A stretch of DNA of 34,383 nucleotides, taken from positions 3,742-38,124 of the forward strand of contig DYMH01000019.1 of assembly GCA_020721645.1 (NCBI GenBank), given 5' to 3'. The notes beneath the pieces were generated by a model that saw only the letters and a list, made by a program, of their open reading frames with translations, searched no databases and was not told where the DNA came from. Each line of letters begins with the position of its first letter. Position 1 is the first letter of the stretch. The DNA comes from Draconibacterium orientale. Its GTDB lineage: Bacteria > Bacteroidota > Bacteroidia > Bacteroidales > JAADGE01. The translations under genes were made by a program, and so were the position numbers. Of the stretch, positions 16,428-25,171 are shown piece after piece.

Positions 16428-18296
16428 ATGATTAGTTACCTTCAAATAGAAAATTTAACCAAAACCTACGGTGAACGTGTTCTTTTTAAGGATATTTCGT
16501 TTTCCGTGGGCAAAGAGCAAAAAGTTGCATTGATTGCCAAAAACGGCAGCGGAAAAACATCGTTGATGAATATTTTAGCCGGGAGCGATGTCTCTGATTC
16601 CGGCAGTGTTGTGTTTCGTAAAGATATTGAAATCGGTTATCTGGAACAAGAGCCTGTTTTGAATGATAATTTTACGGTGATTGAGCAAGTTTTTACTTCA
16701 TCGCACGCTGTTGTTAAAGCAGTAAAAGAATATGAAGCAGCCATTCAATTGCACGATGATAAAATTCTGCAAAATGCAGCAGAACAAATGGATAGGCTGG
16801 GAGCGTGGGATTATGAATTGAAAATAAAACAAATACTCGATAAACTGAAAATTTCGGATTTAGAGCGTCCTGTCAAAGAATTATCGGGCGGACAAAAAAA
16901 ACGCTTGGCTTTGGCGAACGCTTTGATTAACGAACCGGATTTTTTAATGATGGACGAGCCAACAAATCACCTTGATTATGAGATGATTGAATGGTTGGAA
17001 GAATATTTTGCCAAATCAAAAATTACTTTGCTTTTAGTAACGCACGACCGTTATTTTCTCGACCGTGTTTGCGATGTGATTATTGAAATGGCAGATAATC
17101 AAATTTATACCTATTACGGCAATTATGCTCATTATTTAAGTAAGAGACGCGAACGCATTGAATTGTTTAATGCCGAAATCGAACGTGCCAAAAACTTGTA
17201 TCGCCGAGAAGCCGATTGGATGAATCGAATGCCGCAAGCACGAGCCACGAAAGCAAAATCGAGAATTGATAATTTTTACAAAGTCAAAGAAAAAGCCGGG
17301 CGAAAACTCGAAAATCAAGAAATGGAACTCGAAATTCAGACTCGTCGTCTGGGCAATAAGATTTTGGAATTGGAGCATATTTCAAAATCATACGGCGACC
17401 GGGTTCTGATAAAAGATTTTTCGTATAAATTTACAAAAAATGAAAAAATAGGTATTTTCGGTAAAAATGCAGTCGGAAAAACCACTTTTTTGAATGTGAT
17501 AACAGAAGCCATTTCGGCAGACAGCGGAACAATTGAAAAAGGAGAAACTGTTGTTTATGGCTATTACACACAGTCAGGAATAAAATTGGAAGAAGACAAG
17601 CGTGTGATAGATGTCATAAAAGATGTAGCCGAAGTTATCGAAACGGGCAGCGGAAAAACCCTTTCGGCATCGCAATTTCTCGATTATTTCCTGTTTCCTC
17701 CCGAAACACATTACAATATGGTTTCGAAACTCAGCGGCGGCGAAAAACGAAGGTTGTATTTGATGACAATTTTGATGAAAAATCCAAATTTTCTCATACT
17801 TGATGAACCTACAAACGATTTGGATATCATTACTTTAAATGTTTTGGAAGATTATTTGATTCAATTTCAAGGCTGTTTGCTGATTGTGTCGCACGACCGT
17901 TATTTTACCGACAGGGTTGTCGATAATCTTCTCATTTTTGAAGGTGATGGCGAAATTCGTAATTTTCCCGGAAATTACAGTGCTTACAACGACGAACTTC
18001 AAGCTCGAAAAAAAGAGGAAAAACGAAACGAAGAAAAATCAGAAAAAACAGCTATCGAAAAGCCTAAAATAAAGGATTCTTCAAAAATGTCGTACAAAGA
18101 AAAAAAGGAATTTGAAGAACTCGAAACTCATATTCAAAATCTGATTAAAGAAAAACACGAAATTGAAAAACTTTTAATTTCAGGTACTTGTCCGATAAAT
18201 GAATATTCCGAAAAATCGAAACGATTGAGTGAATTAGCTGAATTAATTGATGAAAAAGAATTTCGTTGGTTGGAATTGAGCGAGAAAAATGTTTGA
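16428..18296 (+). CDS. ABC-F family ATPase, Uup-like
   Basis: Product of 622 residues with two ABC domains and no membrane segment. First: Walker A AKNGSGKT (37-44, Ala in place of the first Gly), signature LSGGQ (about 152) and MMDEPTNHLD. Second: GKNAVGKTT (about 345), LSGGEKRR and LILDEPTNDLD. The linker near residues 250-310 (RREADWMNRMPQARATKAKSR) and a lysine-rich coiled-coil C-terminus match Uup-type ABC-F proteins, which act on ribosomes or branched DNA. I chose ATG 16428 over the upstream in-frame TTG at 16377, as it lies after a strong -7 element. It is followed 40 bases later by the pyrophosphatase. Confidence 0.9.
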   Translation: MISYLQIENLTKTYGERVLFKDISFSVGKEQKVALIAKNGSGKTSLMNILAGSDVSDSGSVVFRKDIEIGYLEQEPVLNDNFTVIEQVFTSSHAVVKAVKEYEAAIQLHDDKILQNAAEQMDRLGAWDYELKIKQILDKLKISDLERPVKELSGGQKKRLALANALINEPDFLMMDEPTNHLDYEMIEWLEEYFAKSKITLLLVTHDRYFLDRVCDVIIEMADNQIYTYYGNYAHYLSKRRERIELFNAEIERAKNLYRREADWMNRMPQARATKAKSRIDNFYKVKEKAGRKLENQEMELEIQTRRLGNKILELEHISKSYGDRVLIKDFSYKFTKNEKIGIFGKNAVGKTTFLNVITEAISADSGTIEKGETVVYGYYTQSGIKLEEDKRVIDVIKDVAEVIETGSGKTLSASQFLDYFLFPPETHYNMVSKLSGGEKRRLYLMTILMKNPNFLILDEPTNDLDIITLNVLEDYLIQFQGCLLIVSHDRYFTDRVVDNLLIFEGDGEIRNFPGNYSAYNDELQARKKEEKRNEEKSEKTAIEKPKIKDSSKMSYKEKKEFEELETHIQNLIKEKHEIEKLLISGTCPINEYSEKSKRLSELAELIDEKEFRWLELSEKNV

Positions 18297-18336
18297 AATA
18301 TCAGACCAAAAAATATTAACAAATATCAATAAAAAA

Positions 18337-19005
18337 ATGAAAACAAAAAGAAATACCATAGACCCAATCGGGAAATTAATGTCCTTGCGTTACAAGTCGC
18401 ACCCGTGGCATGGTGTGGACATTGGCGAAAATGCACCCAATGTTGTTACCTGTTTTATCGAAATGGTGCCAACCGACACTGTAAAATACGAAGTTGAAAA
18501 GGCGAGCGGATATTTAACAATCGACCGTCCGCAAAAATATTCGAGTATTTTGCCTGCATTGTACGGTTTTATACCACAATCTTATTGTGGAAAAACTGTT
18601 GGCGGTGTAAGTGCCGGTGTGCTGAAACGCCCGGAAATTGTGGGCGACGGCGACCCCTTAGATGTTTGCGTGCTCACCGAAAAAGAAATAACGCACGGCG
18701 ACATTCTTGTGCAAGCCCGACCAATAGGCGGTTTCCGTATGCTCGACGGCAACGAAGCCGATGATAAAATTATCGCTGTTTTGGTAGGAGATGCTGTTTA
18801 CGGCGAATATAAAGACATAACCGATTGCCCGAATGCCGTTGTCGAACGCCTGCGACACTATTTCTTAACCTATAAAGATATGCCCGGCGATGAAAAAAGC
18901 CGTTGCGAAATTACACACATTTACGGACGCAAAGAAGCCGTAGATTTAATTACAAATGCCATGGACGATTACCACGATTATGTGGAAAGTGTGTTGTTTC
19001 ATTAA
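18337..19005 (+). CDS. ppa: Family I inorganic pyrophosphatase
   Basis: Product of 222 residues hydrolysing pyrophosphate to two phosphates in the cytoplasm. DGDPLDVCV (Asp104, Asp106, Asp109) is the metal-binding signature of family I. IDRPQKYSSILPALYGFIP is the conserved substrate-binding strand and loop. The N-terminus (IDPIGKLMSLRYKSHPWHG) is longer than in E. coli Ppa and seems typical of Bacteroidota. I chose ATG 18337; an earlier ATG at 18289 overlaps the ABC-F stop and would add a non-conserved 16 residues. It converges with the next gene; the two stops overlap in the palindrome TTAA. Confidence 0.93.
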   Translation: MKTKRNTIDPIGKLMSLRYKSHPWHGVDIGENAPNVVTCFIEMVPTDTVKYEVEKASGYLTIDRPQKYSSILPALYGFIPQSYCGKTVGGVSAGVLKRPEIVGDGDPLDVCVLTEKEITHGDILVQARPIGGFRMLDGNEADDKIIAVLVGDAVYGEYKDITDCPNAVVERLRHYFLTYKDMPGDEKSRCEITHIYGRKEAVDLITNAMDDYHDYVESVLFH

Positions 19006-20060
19006 AACACAATCTTTATAAAATAATCTGTACCGGTTCTGATTTTTAAAATGAAGAAGCCTTTGTGCAGTTTGCTGAACATATCTGAAAACATTATTTT
19101 ATTAAATCCGGAATGCAAAAGAATTTGTTTTCCGGATATTTTTTTGCCCGAAACATCGAAAAGTTCAAAATTGGTATTAATCGACTGATTTGAATGTATT
19201 TGGAGTACCGAATTTGAAGAAATAGGGTTGGGATAAACAGAAATTTGAGAAACTGCGGGCAACTGAAATTCGGAAGTTGTTTGAACAATTACCGTCCATG
19301 TTGAAAAAGATCCATCGGCTGCGGTGATTTTATATGGCAATGAGCCGCCCGAAAAATCGTTTGTTGTAATACCACTTTCCTGCACAATTTCGTTTACTGA
19401 GGCTTGCGAATTTGCCGAAATCACAAAATTTGATACAATTGCATTTAAGTTGGTAGCTTCGGGCAGTTCGAGTGTAATATTTTTTTCGCCGGCATCAATT
19501 ATTCCGAATATTTCAAAAGTATTTATATTAACAGAGTATCTTAAAATTTCCTTACACGAACATATATTTTCGGTATATCCGTAGTAATGAAGCGTATCGA
19601 TTAGGTCGGTGGATTGTCCGATATTCATATTGTCGATCAAAATCTTATTTGCGGCATCAATCAATATTTTGTAAGGCGTGTAATTTACGTTGAAAATGTT
19701 GAAGACCTCATTCCCATTGCCTTCTATGCCGCTTGCAACCGGGAAATTCATGCCAAATTCTTGTGTAAAATCATAAACCGATTCGTCGTCTGCAAATTTG
19801 TTGATGCCCAAGAAAACGATATTGTCGCAATTGCAGCCAAAAGCTCGAAACACTGTATCAATAATTGGACTCAGTACTTGGCACGACACACAGCTTGTGG
19901 TAAAAAAGTCGAGGAATACCGATTTACCTTGGGCTTGATATTCGCTCAATGTGTGTCTGATGCCGTAAATATCGGTTACTGTAAAATCGTTGGATTTGTT
20001 TTGTGCCCAACTTGTTGAAATTGTGATAAAAAAGATTAAAATGAGAACCGAATTTTTCAT
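19002..20060 (-). CDS. Secreted thioredoxin-like protein with type IX secretion sorting domain
   Basis: Product of 352 residues. A signal peptide (MKNSVLILIFFITISTSWA) is followed by a thioredoxin fold with the redox motif CVSC (Cys57, Cys60) and cis-Pro in VNYTPYKIL. Next is a beta domain with ITAADGSFSTWTVIV, similar to DUF5018-like Ig-type modules. Last is a por/T9SS type A sorting tail starting SVYPNPISSN and ending GTDYFIKIVF. It is thus likely exported by the type IX system to the cell surface as a thiol oxidoreductase or disulfide carrier. Additional cysteines (CNC near 75, ICSC near 171) may take part. Partners are unknown. Confidence 0.82.
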   Translation of the reverse strand: MKNSVLILIFFITISTSWAQNKSNDFTVTDIYGIRHTLSEYQAQGKSVFLDFFTTSCVSCQVLSPIIDTVFRAFGCNCDNIVFLGINKFADDESVYDFTQEFGMNFPVASGIEGNGNEVFNIFNVNYTPYKILIDAANKILIDNMNIGQSTDLIDTLHYYGYTENICSCKEILRYSVNINTFEIFGIIDAGEKNITLELPEATNLNAIVSNFVISANSQASVNEIVQESGITTNDFSGGSLPYKITAADGSFSTWTVIVQTTSEFQLPAVSQISVYPNPISSNSVLQIHSNQSINTNFELFDVSGKKISGKQILLHSGFNKIMFSDMFSKLHKGFFILKIRTGTDYFIKIVF

Positions 20061-20081
20061 GATTTTTTTTTATAAAATGAA

Positions 20082-20097
20082 ACCGGCAATTGCCGGT
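20082..20097. promoter_or_regulatory. 16-bp perfect palindrome ACCGGCAATTGCCGGT
   Basis: A GC-rich perfect palindrome in an AT-rich gap, 22 bases upstream of the thioredoxin-like gene. It could be an operator of that gene or a 6-bp stem with AATT loop; the lack of a strong T-tract makes a terminator less likely. Confidence 0.4.
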
Positions 20098-20120
20098 CTT
20101 TACGCTCTTTTTAATATAGT

Positions 20121-20278
20121 TGAGTCAAGTATAAAAAGTATAAAGTTTGAAAGTGAAAAGTGTAAAAATCGTTCATAATCAGTAATTTATGTAAAGATGT
20201 AAATTTGACTTAAAGTCCTTATTTTCAGTATTATAACTTTATAAACTTTCTACTTTATGACTTTTTAAACTGAACTCA
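20121..20278. repeat. 158-bp imperfect inverted repeat element
   Basis: The left arm starts TGAGTCAAGTATAAAAAG at 20121. The right arm, read from 20278 on the minus strand, starts TGAGTTCAGTTTAAAAAG. The arms continue to match with small gaps over about 48 bases, through ATAAAGTTTGAAAG on the left and ATAAAGTAGAAAG on the right. No coding potential is seen. Its layout suggests a second family of non-autonomous palindromic elements, in the gap between the phosphatase 3' end and the thioredoxin-like gene. Confidence 0.6.
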
Positions 20279-20352
20279 TAGATGCTTCAAATGTTGAAAA
20301 TATAAATTGAAAAAAAATGTTATCAGATGTTTATTTAGACAAATGAGTGATG

Positions 20353-23300
20353 TTATATTTTCACACCAATCACCAAAATATCGTCAATTTGTTCGCTCAC
20401 ACCGTCTCTCCAGTTTTCGATGGTGTCATCAAGTAATTTGCGTTGCTCCTTCATCGAAAGATTTTGAATATCGGTCAGCAATTTTTTGAACCTTCCTGAC
20501 ATAAATTTTTTGCCTCGGCTCCCGCCAAATTGGTCGGCGTAGCCGTCCGAAAATACATACAGAGAATCGCCGCTTTGAATTGAAATGACATGATTTGTGA
20601 AACTGTTTTTATCGCCTTCAAATTCGTATATTCCGATAGGCATGTGGTCGGCATCGGTTGTTAATATTTCTTGATTTCGAACCAAATATAGCGGATTGAA
20701 TGCTCCGGCAAATTGTAATTCCATTTTTTCACGGTCTATAACACACAATGCAATGTCCATACCGTCTTTTGCTTCGTGCACTTCGCCGGTTTGATGCAGT
20801 GTTTCAATAATTTTTTGTCGCAATTGGTTCAGCACATCGGAGGCAGATAATTCCATACTTTGGCTGATGATATTGTTCAGGAAAGTAATTCCGAGCATGC
20901 TCATAAATGCACCCGGAACGCCGTGTCCGGTGCAATCGGCTGCGGCATAGTACAATTTGTTGTCTTTTGTTGCAACCCAATAATAATCGCCGCTGACAAT
21001 ATCGCGAGGCTTGAAGAGTATAAAATTCTCAGGCATTACGCTGTTTATGTAATTGTCAGGAGGTAAAATTGCATTCTGAATGCGTTTTGCGTACAAAATA
21101 CTTGCTTCAATTTCTTCTTTTTGATGAATAATTTCGTCGCGTTGCGATTCGGCTAAATCTCTTTGTGCTTGAATTTCATCACGTTGCGAAAGAATTTCCT
21201 CTTTTTGATGTTCTAATTCAACATTTTTTTCTCTGATTTCGTGGGTTCGTTCTTCGACAACTTTTTCGAGATGTTCATTGCGTTTTCTCAACAAACGAAC
21301 TCGCCATTTTATTATTAACCAAATAATTACAATAAAAGAAACGACAACGGAAATCAAAAACCACCATTCGGCGTAGAACGGTTTTTCGATTACAAAATCA
21401 ATGCCTTGGTAGTAGCTCCAAATGTCGTCTTTCCCTTTGGCACGATACTTAAAACTGTATGTACCGGGAGGCAAATTTTGATATTTTGCAACATTTTCTT
21501 TCCCGCGCGAAGCCACGTAATCGTTGTCCAATCCTTTTAAATAAAATTCATATTCTACCGATTTTTCATCTTTGAACGAAAGTCCGGAAATTTCAAAAGT
21601 GATGTTATTATCGTTGTGTTTCAATATTTTAGGAAGCGAATGAAGAACAACCCGGTTCAATTCAATGGATTCGATTCTTACAACAGGCACGGTTTTTTCC
21701 GATTTTTTCTTTTTGATGTCGAAAGTTGCTATGCCGTGATAACTTCCTATCCACAATATTCCGCGACCATCGAGAAACAGTCCGTCAATAGCTGTTTCAT
21801 TGCCCGGAAGACCGTCTTTTGAAGTAATCATAAATTCGACTGTATTTTTTCGGAGATTGTAATACATGACTCCATTGTCTGTTCCGAGCCATATTTTTTC
21901 GGGGTCGGCAGCGGGTATTACAGCATTGACAACCTTTTCGGAGAGAAATTCAGAGTCGATGTACTTGAATTTTTTATCTTTGTAATAGCCCAAACCCTTT
22001 TCGGTTCCCACCCAAATCACATTTTCGGGTTTATTGGTCTGTGGATTAAAAATATAGCCTTTGTTGAGCGACCACACCGGCGAGTCGGTATTATATAATT
22101 TGAAAAAAGAATCGAGAATAAAAATTACCAAGCCGGTGCTGTTGCCCCCGTATATTTTTCCATCAATTTCGCGTAATTGGTAAATTAGTCGAGTGGCATG
22201 GTTTTCAATTACAATTGGCTCTGCATCAAAATTTTTCAGATAATAGACCACGCCGTTTAATCCTGTAAGCAAGAATATTTCGCCTTTTGATGATATAAAA
22301 ATATCTTCGAGGTGGAATAACGTGTTTGAAAATTTTCGAGTTTTTTTTATTTTCAGCGTGTTTACATCTATTTCGTAGAGTGCATCAACGTTACCAATTA
22401 TGATATTTTTATTGGGTAAACTTGATATGACGAATGATTTATTGGTGCTTTTAAAAATATCCGAAAAATTGACTAATTTGTCTTTGAAATAATAAATGTC
22501 GTTGTTCATGCCAAACCAAATCCGAGAATTATTGTCTTCGAATATCGAATTGACATAGCTGTTTAATTTTTCGGGATAAAATGTTCGTAAACTTTTATTG
22601 GTTAGTTTTTGAATGCCGCCCGAAAATCCAAACCACATATTATCTTCATTATCAATCAAAAAGGATAATATTCGATATCGTTTCAATCCTATTTTATCAT
22701 CGTAAACAATGGGTTTTTGTTTCAGTGTGAGGATTTGAAGAACGTTGTAATCTGTTGTCAGCCAAACAGAACCGTCATCGGTTTGTTGAATTTTACGAAT
22801 AATTTCGTTTTCGAGATTTAATATCGAATTGACTTTTTTCCCTATGGATTTTTTTTCAATATCTTCTTTATCTGCGTAATACAAACCGGTTTGTGTTGAT
22901 GTCCACAATTTATTATCGGTGTCGTACATTGCAAAGTGGCAATATTCACTGCTGATTTTGTCGATTGTATTGTTTGAATGTAAAATAAAAAGACCTTCGC
23001 TGGCTGCAATGGCTAAATTTTTATTTTTAGGGTTTTGAGAAACCGAATGCACTTTTGTGGGTAAATCCCTAAGATTTTCATTGAGATTAATCAGTTTGTT
23101 GTTTTCGCTCAATTCGGTAATTCCGTGGTCTCCGTAGAAAAATTTATTATCGTTTCGGTCGATAAAAATATCGTAAAACGAAATGCCTTTAAAAATGGTT
23201 TTAATGGAGTCCGAATTTTTTTCGAGATACGAAACGCCGTCGAGAGTTGCAAAATAAATTGTCCCTTTTGCGTCTTGTTTGATGCTGTAAACAGCATTGT

Positions 23301-25074
23301 TCGATAAGCCTGTGTCGGAATTATAAACTTTCATTTTTCGCCCGTTATATTTAACTGCACCGGCGTAGGTTCCAAACCACATGTAGCCGTCTTGGTCCTG
23401 AAAAATGGATAATATATCTTCTTGCGGAATACCTGCTTCGGTTCCGTAGAAAACGAATGGGAAATAGCCTTCTTGGTAGCTTTCGTGCAACACAGTTAAA
23501 TAATTTTGTGCTGCTTTGAGGGTCATTCCGGTTTGTGTTTTAAAATAATAATCGAGTGTTCCGTCTTTTTGAGCCCATTCTACAAATTCCAGTATTTTTT
23601 GGCGTAACTTAGGTTGATTTTTTTTAATTGCCCAGCCCATTTTGTTGATTTCGCCTAATACAAATTTTGCTTCGAGGTCCGGATAATCTGCTAAATTGAA
23701 AACTTCAACATTGGAAATTGTGTAGTCGGCTTTACCTGATAATATTTCTTTAAAAAAGTCGTTTCCGTCGGTATAATAGTAATTTGTTATGGAATTTTTC
23801 AACAATTCGTTTTCGTAAGAAGAACCTTTTGAGGTAACACCGCGAAGATTTCGTAAATCGTTGATTGAAGAGATTTTGGTTTTTTTCTTCCCGATAACCA
23901 CTTTGGCATTAGGTAAAAAATCAATAATATCAACTTTTTTCAAACGCCAATCCAAGGGTTCAATCATATCGCAGGCGACATCGAATTTGTTGAACCAAGC
24001 AGGCAAATAGGAACTGTCTTTAACAATCGAGCCTTTGTCGTCTTCAAAATAGTCGGAAAATGTGGGTGTGATAACGATTTCAAATTCAACCCCGAGATAT
24101 TTAGCAAATTGTTCGGCTAATTCGTGGTTGAATTGTTTTTTTCCGTCTTTATGATATACCAATTCGCGGTCGCGTAGGGCGATGATGATTTTTCCGGATT
24201 CGAGAATTTCGTCTAAATCGCGGCTTTCGGAGTTTTGTTGCGATTGAGCGTATGAATTGATGATATCGAAATAAGTTGAATAGTTGATGCCGTATTTTTC
24301 GCGAAACAGCACGTCCATTTTGCCGTTTCCACGGATTGTGGCATAAAAATTTTCGATTTCGTTTTTCAGTGAGATATTGCCGTTTTCCACAGCCCAGCCT
24401 ACTTCGCTTGGGTGTGCTACCGGAAAGGCAAGTTTAAAGTCTTTTGAATTTTTGATATAGCCCAAAGCGAGATACGACGTGGTGATGAGCCCATCGATTT
24501 GTCCTTGGCGAAGAAGTGAGAGGGCATCTTCTTCGGAAGTTGTTTTGCTGAGTAAAATACCGCCTCCGATTTCTTTGTTTATGATGTTGATGTCGTTTTC
24601 GTAGCTCGAATTTTCGAGAAATCCAATTCTCAATCCTTTCAAATTCTCGTAACTTTTAACATCGTGCCCTTTTTTTTCTTTGAGATTGGAACGAACTATC
24701 AGCAAATCGCTGATACTGACCATTCCGGCATAATCGAAAAATTTTTTCCGCCAGTCAATAACATAAATTGTTCCGCCGATGATGTCGGCTTTTTTCAGTG
24801 CATCGGGAGTGTACGATATTTTAGGGTTGGTTTTGTAGTCTTTGTCAATGGTGCCGTTTTGGGAGAAAATTTCGTCCCAAGTTATCGGAACAGGCTCCAT
24901 TCTGACGTTCAGGAAGCGGGCAAATTCTTCGGCGGTTATAAAATTAATGGTGTTCATCCAACTTTGAGTGAACCCAACGTATAATACTCCGCTTCGTTTT
25001 ATTTCTTCCAAAGTTCTTGAAAATGAAATAAAAGGCAAAAAAACGATAAGGATTATACTGAAAATTTTTTTCAT
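20353..25074 (-). CDS. Dual solute-binding / Reg_prop receptor with SpoIIE (PP2C) phosphatase
   Basis: Product of 1573 residues. In order it has: a signal peptide (1-20); a first SBP_bac_3-like domain (about 22-275, starting EIKRSGVLYVGFT); a second (about 285-525, starting EILESGKIIIALRDREL); Reg_prop propeller repeats (about 540-1130, e.g. DGYMWFGT, GILWIGSYHG); Y_Y_Y (about 1145-1230, with LPPGTYSFKYRAKG); a membrane helix (about 1236-1257); a coiled coil with repeated SQRDEI/QRDEI (to about 1330); and a SpoIIE phosphatase with SGDYYW, ADCTGHGVPGAFM, DSLYVFSDGYADQFGG and QIDDILVI. Sensing is predicted in the periplasm and Ser/Thr dephosphorylation in the cytoplasm. The SiaC-like protein encoded 1.7 kb upstream is the likely substrate, by analogy with SiaA. 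Ligands are unknown. Confidence 0.9.
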   Translation of the reverse strand: MKKIFSIILIVFLPFISFSRTLEEIKRSGVLYVGFTQSWMNTINFITAEEFARFLNVRMEPVPITWDEIFSQNGTIDKDYKTNPKISYTPDALKKADIIGGTIYVIDWRKKFFDYAGMVSISDLLIVRSNLKEKKGHDVKSYENLKGLRIGFLENSSYENDINIINKEIGGGILLSKTTSEEDALSLLRQGQIDGLITTSYLALGYIKNSKDFKLAFPVAHPSEVGWAVENGNISLKNEIENFYATIRGNGKMDVLFREKYGINYSTYFDIINSYAQSQQNSESRDLDEILESGKIIIALRDRELVYHKDGKKQFNHELAEQFAKYLGVEFEIVITPTFSDYFEDDKGSIVKDSSYLPAWFNKFDVACDMIEPLDWRLKKVDIIDFLPNAKVVIGKKKTKISSINDLRNLRGVTSKGSSYENELLKNSITNYYYTDGNDFFKEILSGKADYTISNVEVFNLADYPDLEAKFVLGEINKMGWAIKKNQPKLRQKILEFVEWAQKDGTLDYYFKTQTGMTLKAAQNYLTVLHESYQEGYFPFVFYGTEAGIPQEDILSIFQDQDGYMWFGTYAGAVKYNGRKMKVYNSDTGLSNNAVYSIKQDAKGTIYFATLDGVSYLEKNSDSIKTIFKGISFYDIFIDRNDNKFFYGDHGITELSENNKLINLNENLRDLPTKVHSVSQNPKNKNLAIAASEGLFILHSNNTIDKISSEYCHFAMYDTDNKLWTSTQTGLYYADKEDIEKKSIGKKVNSILNLENEIIRKIQQTDDGSVWLTTDYNVLQILTLKQKPIVYDDKIGLKRYRILSFLIDNEDNMWFGFSGGIQKLTNKSLRTFYPEKLNSYVNSIFEDNNSRIWFGMNNDIYYFKDKLVNFSDIFKSTNKSFVISSLPNKNIIIGNVDALYEIDVNTLKIKKTRKFSNTLFHLEDIFISSKGEIFLLTGLNGVVYYLKNFDAEPIVIENHATRLIYQLREIDGKIYGGNSTGLVIFILDSFFKLYNTDSPVWSLNKGYIFNPQTNKPENVIWVGTEKGLGYYKDKKFKYIDSEFLSEKVVNAVIPAADPEKIWLGTDNGVMYYNLRKNTVEFMITSKDGLPGNETAIDGLFLDGRGILWIGSYHGIATFDIKKKKSEKTVPVVRIESIELNRVVLHSLPKILKHNDNNITFEISGLSFKDEKSVEYEFYLKGLDNDYVASRGKENVAKYQNLPPGTYSFKYRAKGKDDIWSYYQGIDFVIEKPFYAEWWFLISVVVSFIVIIWLIIKWRVRLLRKRNEHLEKVVEERTHEIREKNVELEHQKEEILSQRDEIQAQRDLAESQRDEIIHQKEEIEASILYAKRIQNAILPPDNYINSVMPENFILFKPRDIVSGDYYWVATKDNKLYYAAADCTGHGVPGAFMSMLGITFLNNIISQSMELSASDVLNQLRQKIIETLHQTGEVHEAKDGMDIALCVIDREKMELQFAGAFNPLYLVRNQEILTTDADHMPIGIYEFEGDKNSFTNHVISIQSGDSLYVFSDGYADQFGGSRGKKFMSGRFKKLLTDIQNLSMKEQRKLLDDTIENWRDGVSEQIDDILVIGVKI

Positions 25075-25138
25075 TCCGGTAATTTTCTCTGATTTTGGTG
25101 TTTGAAAAATATTTTAATCACACTGCAAAAAGCAGACC

Positions 25139-25171
25139 TAAAAGTAGAATATTTTATCAAATTACAACAAA
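25139..25171 (-). promoter_or_regulatory. Candidate promoter of the receptor phosphatase gene
   Basis: On the minus strand, TTTG (25171-25168), 21 bases, then TACTTTTA (25146-25139), one mismatch to TAnnTTTG. The -33 lies in the last codons of thrC. The gene starts 64 bases later, so it can be transcribed apart from thrC. Confidence 0.45.

Noticed and set aside
20082-20097. Intrinsic terminator of the receptor phosphatase gene
   Set aside because: It is about 255 bases downstream of the stop and has no good T-run on the minus strand.
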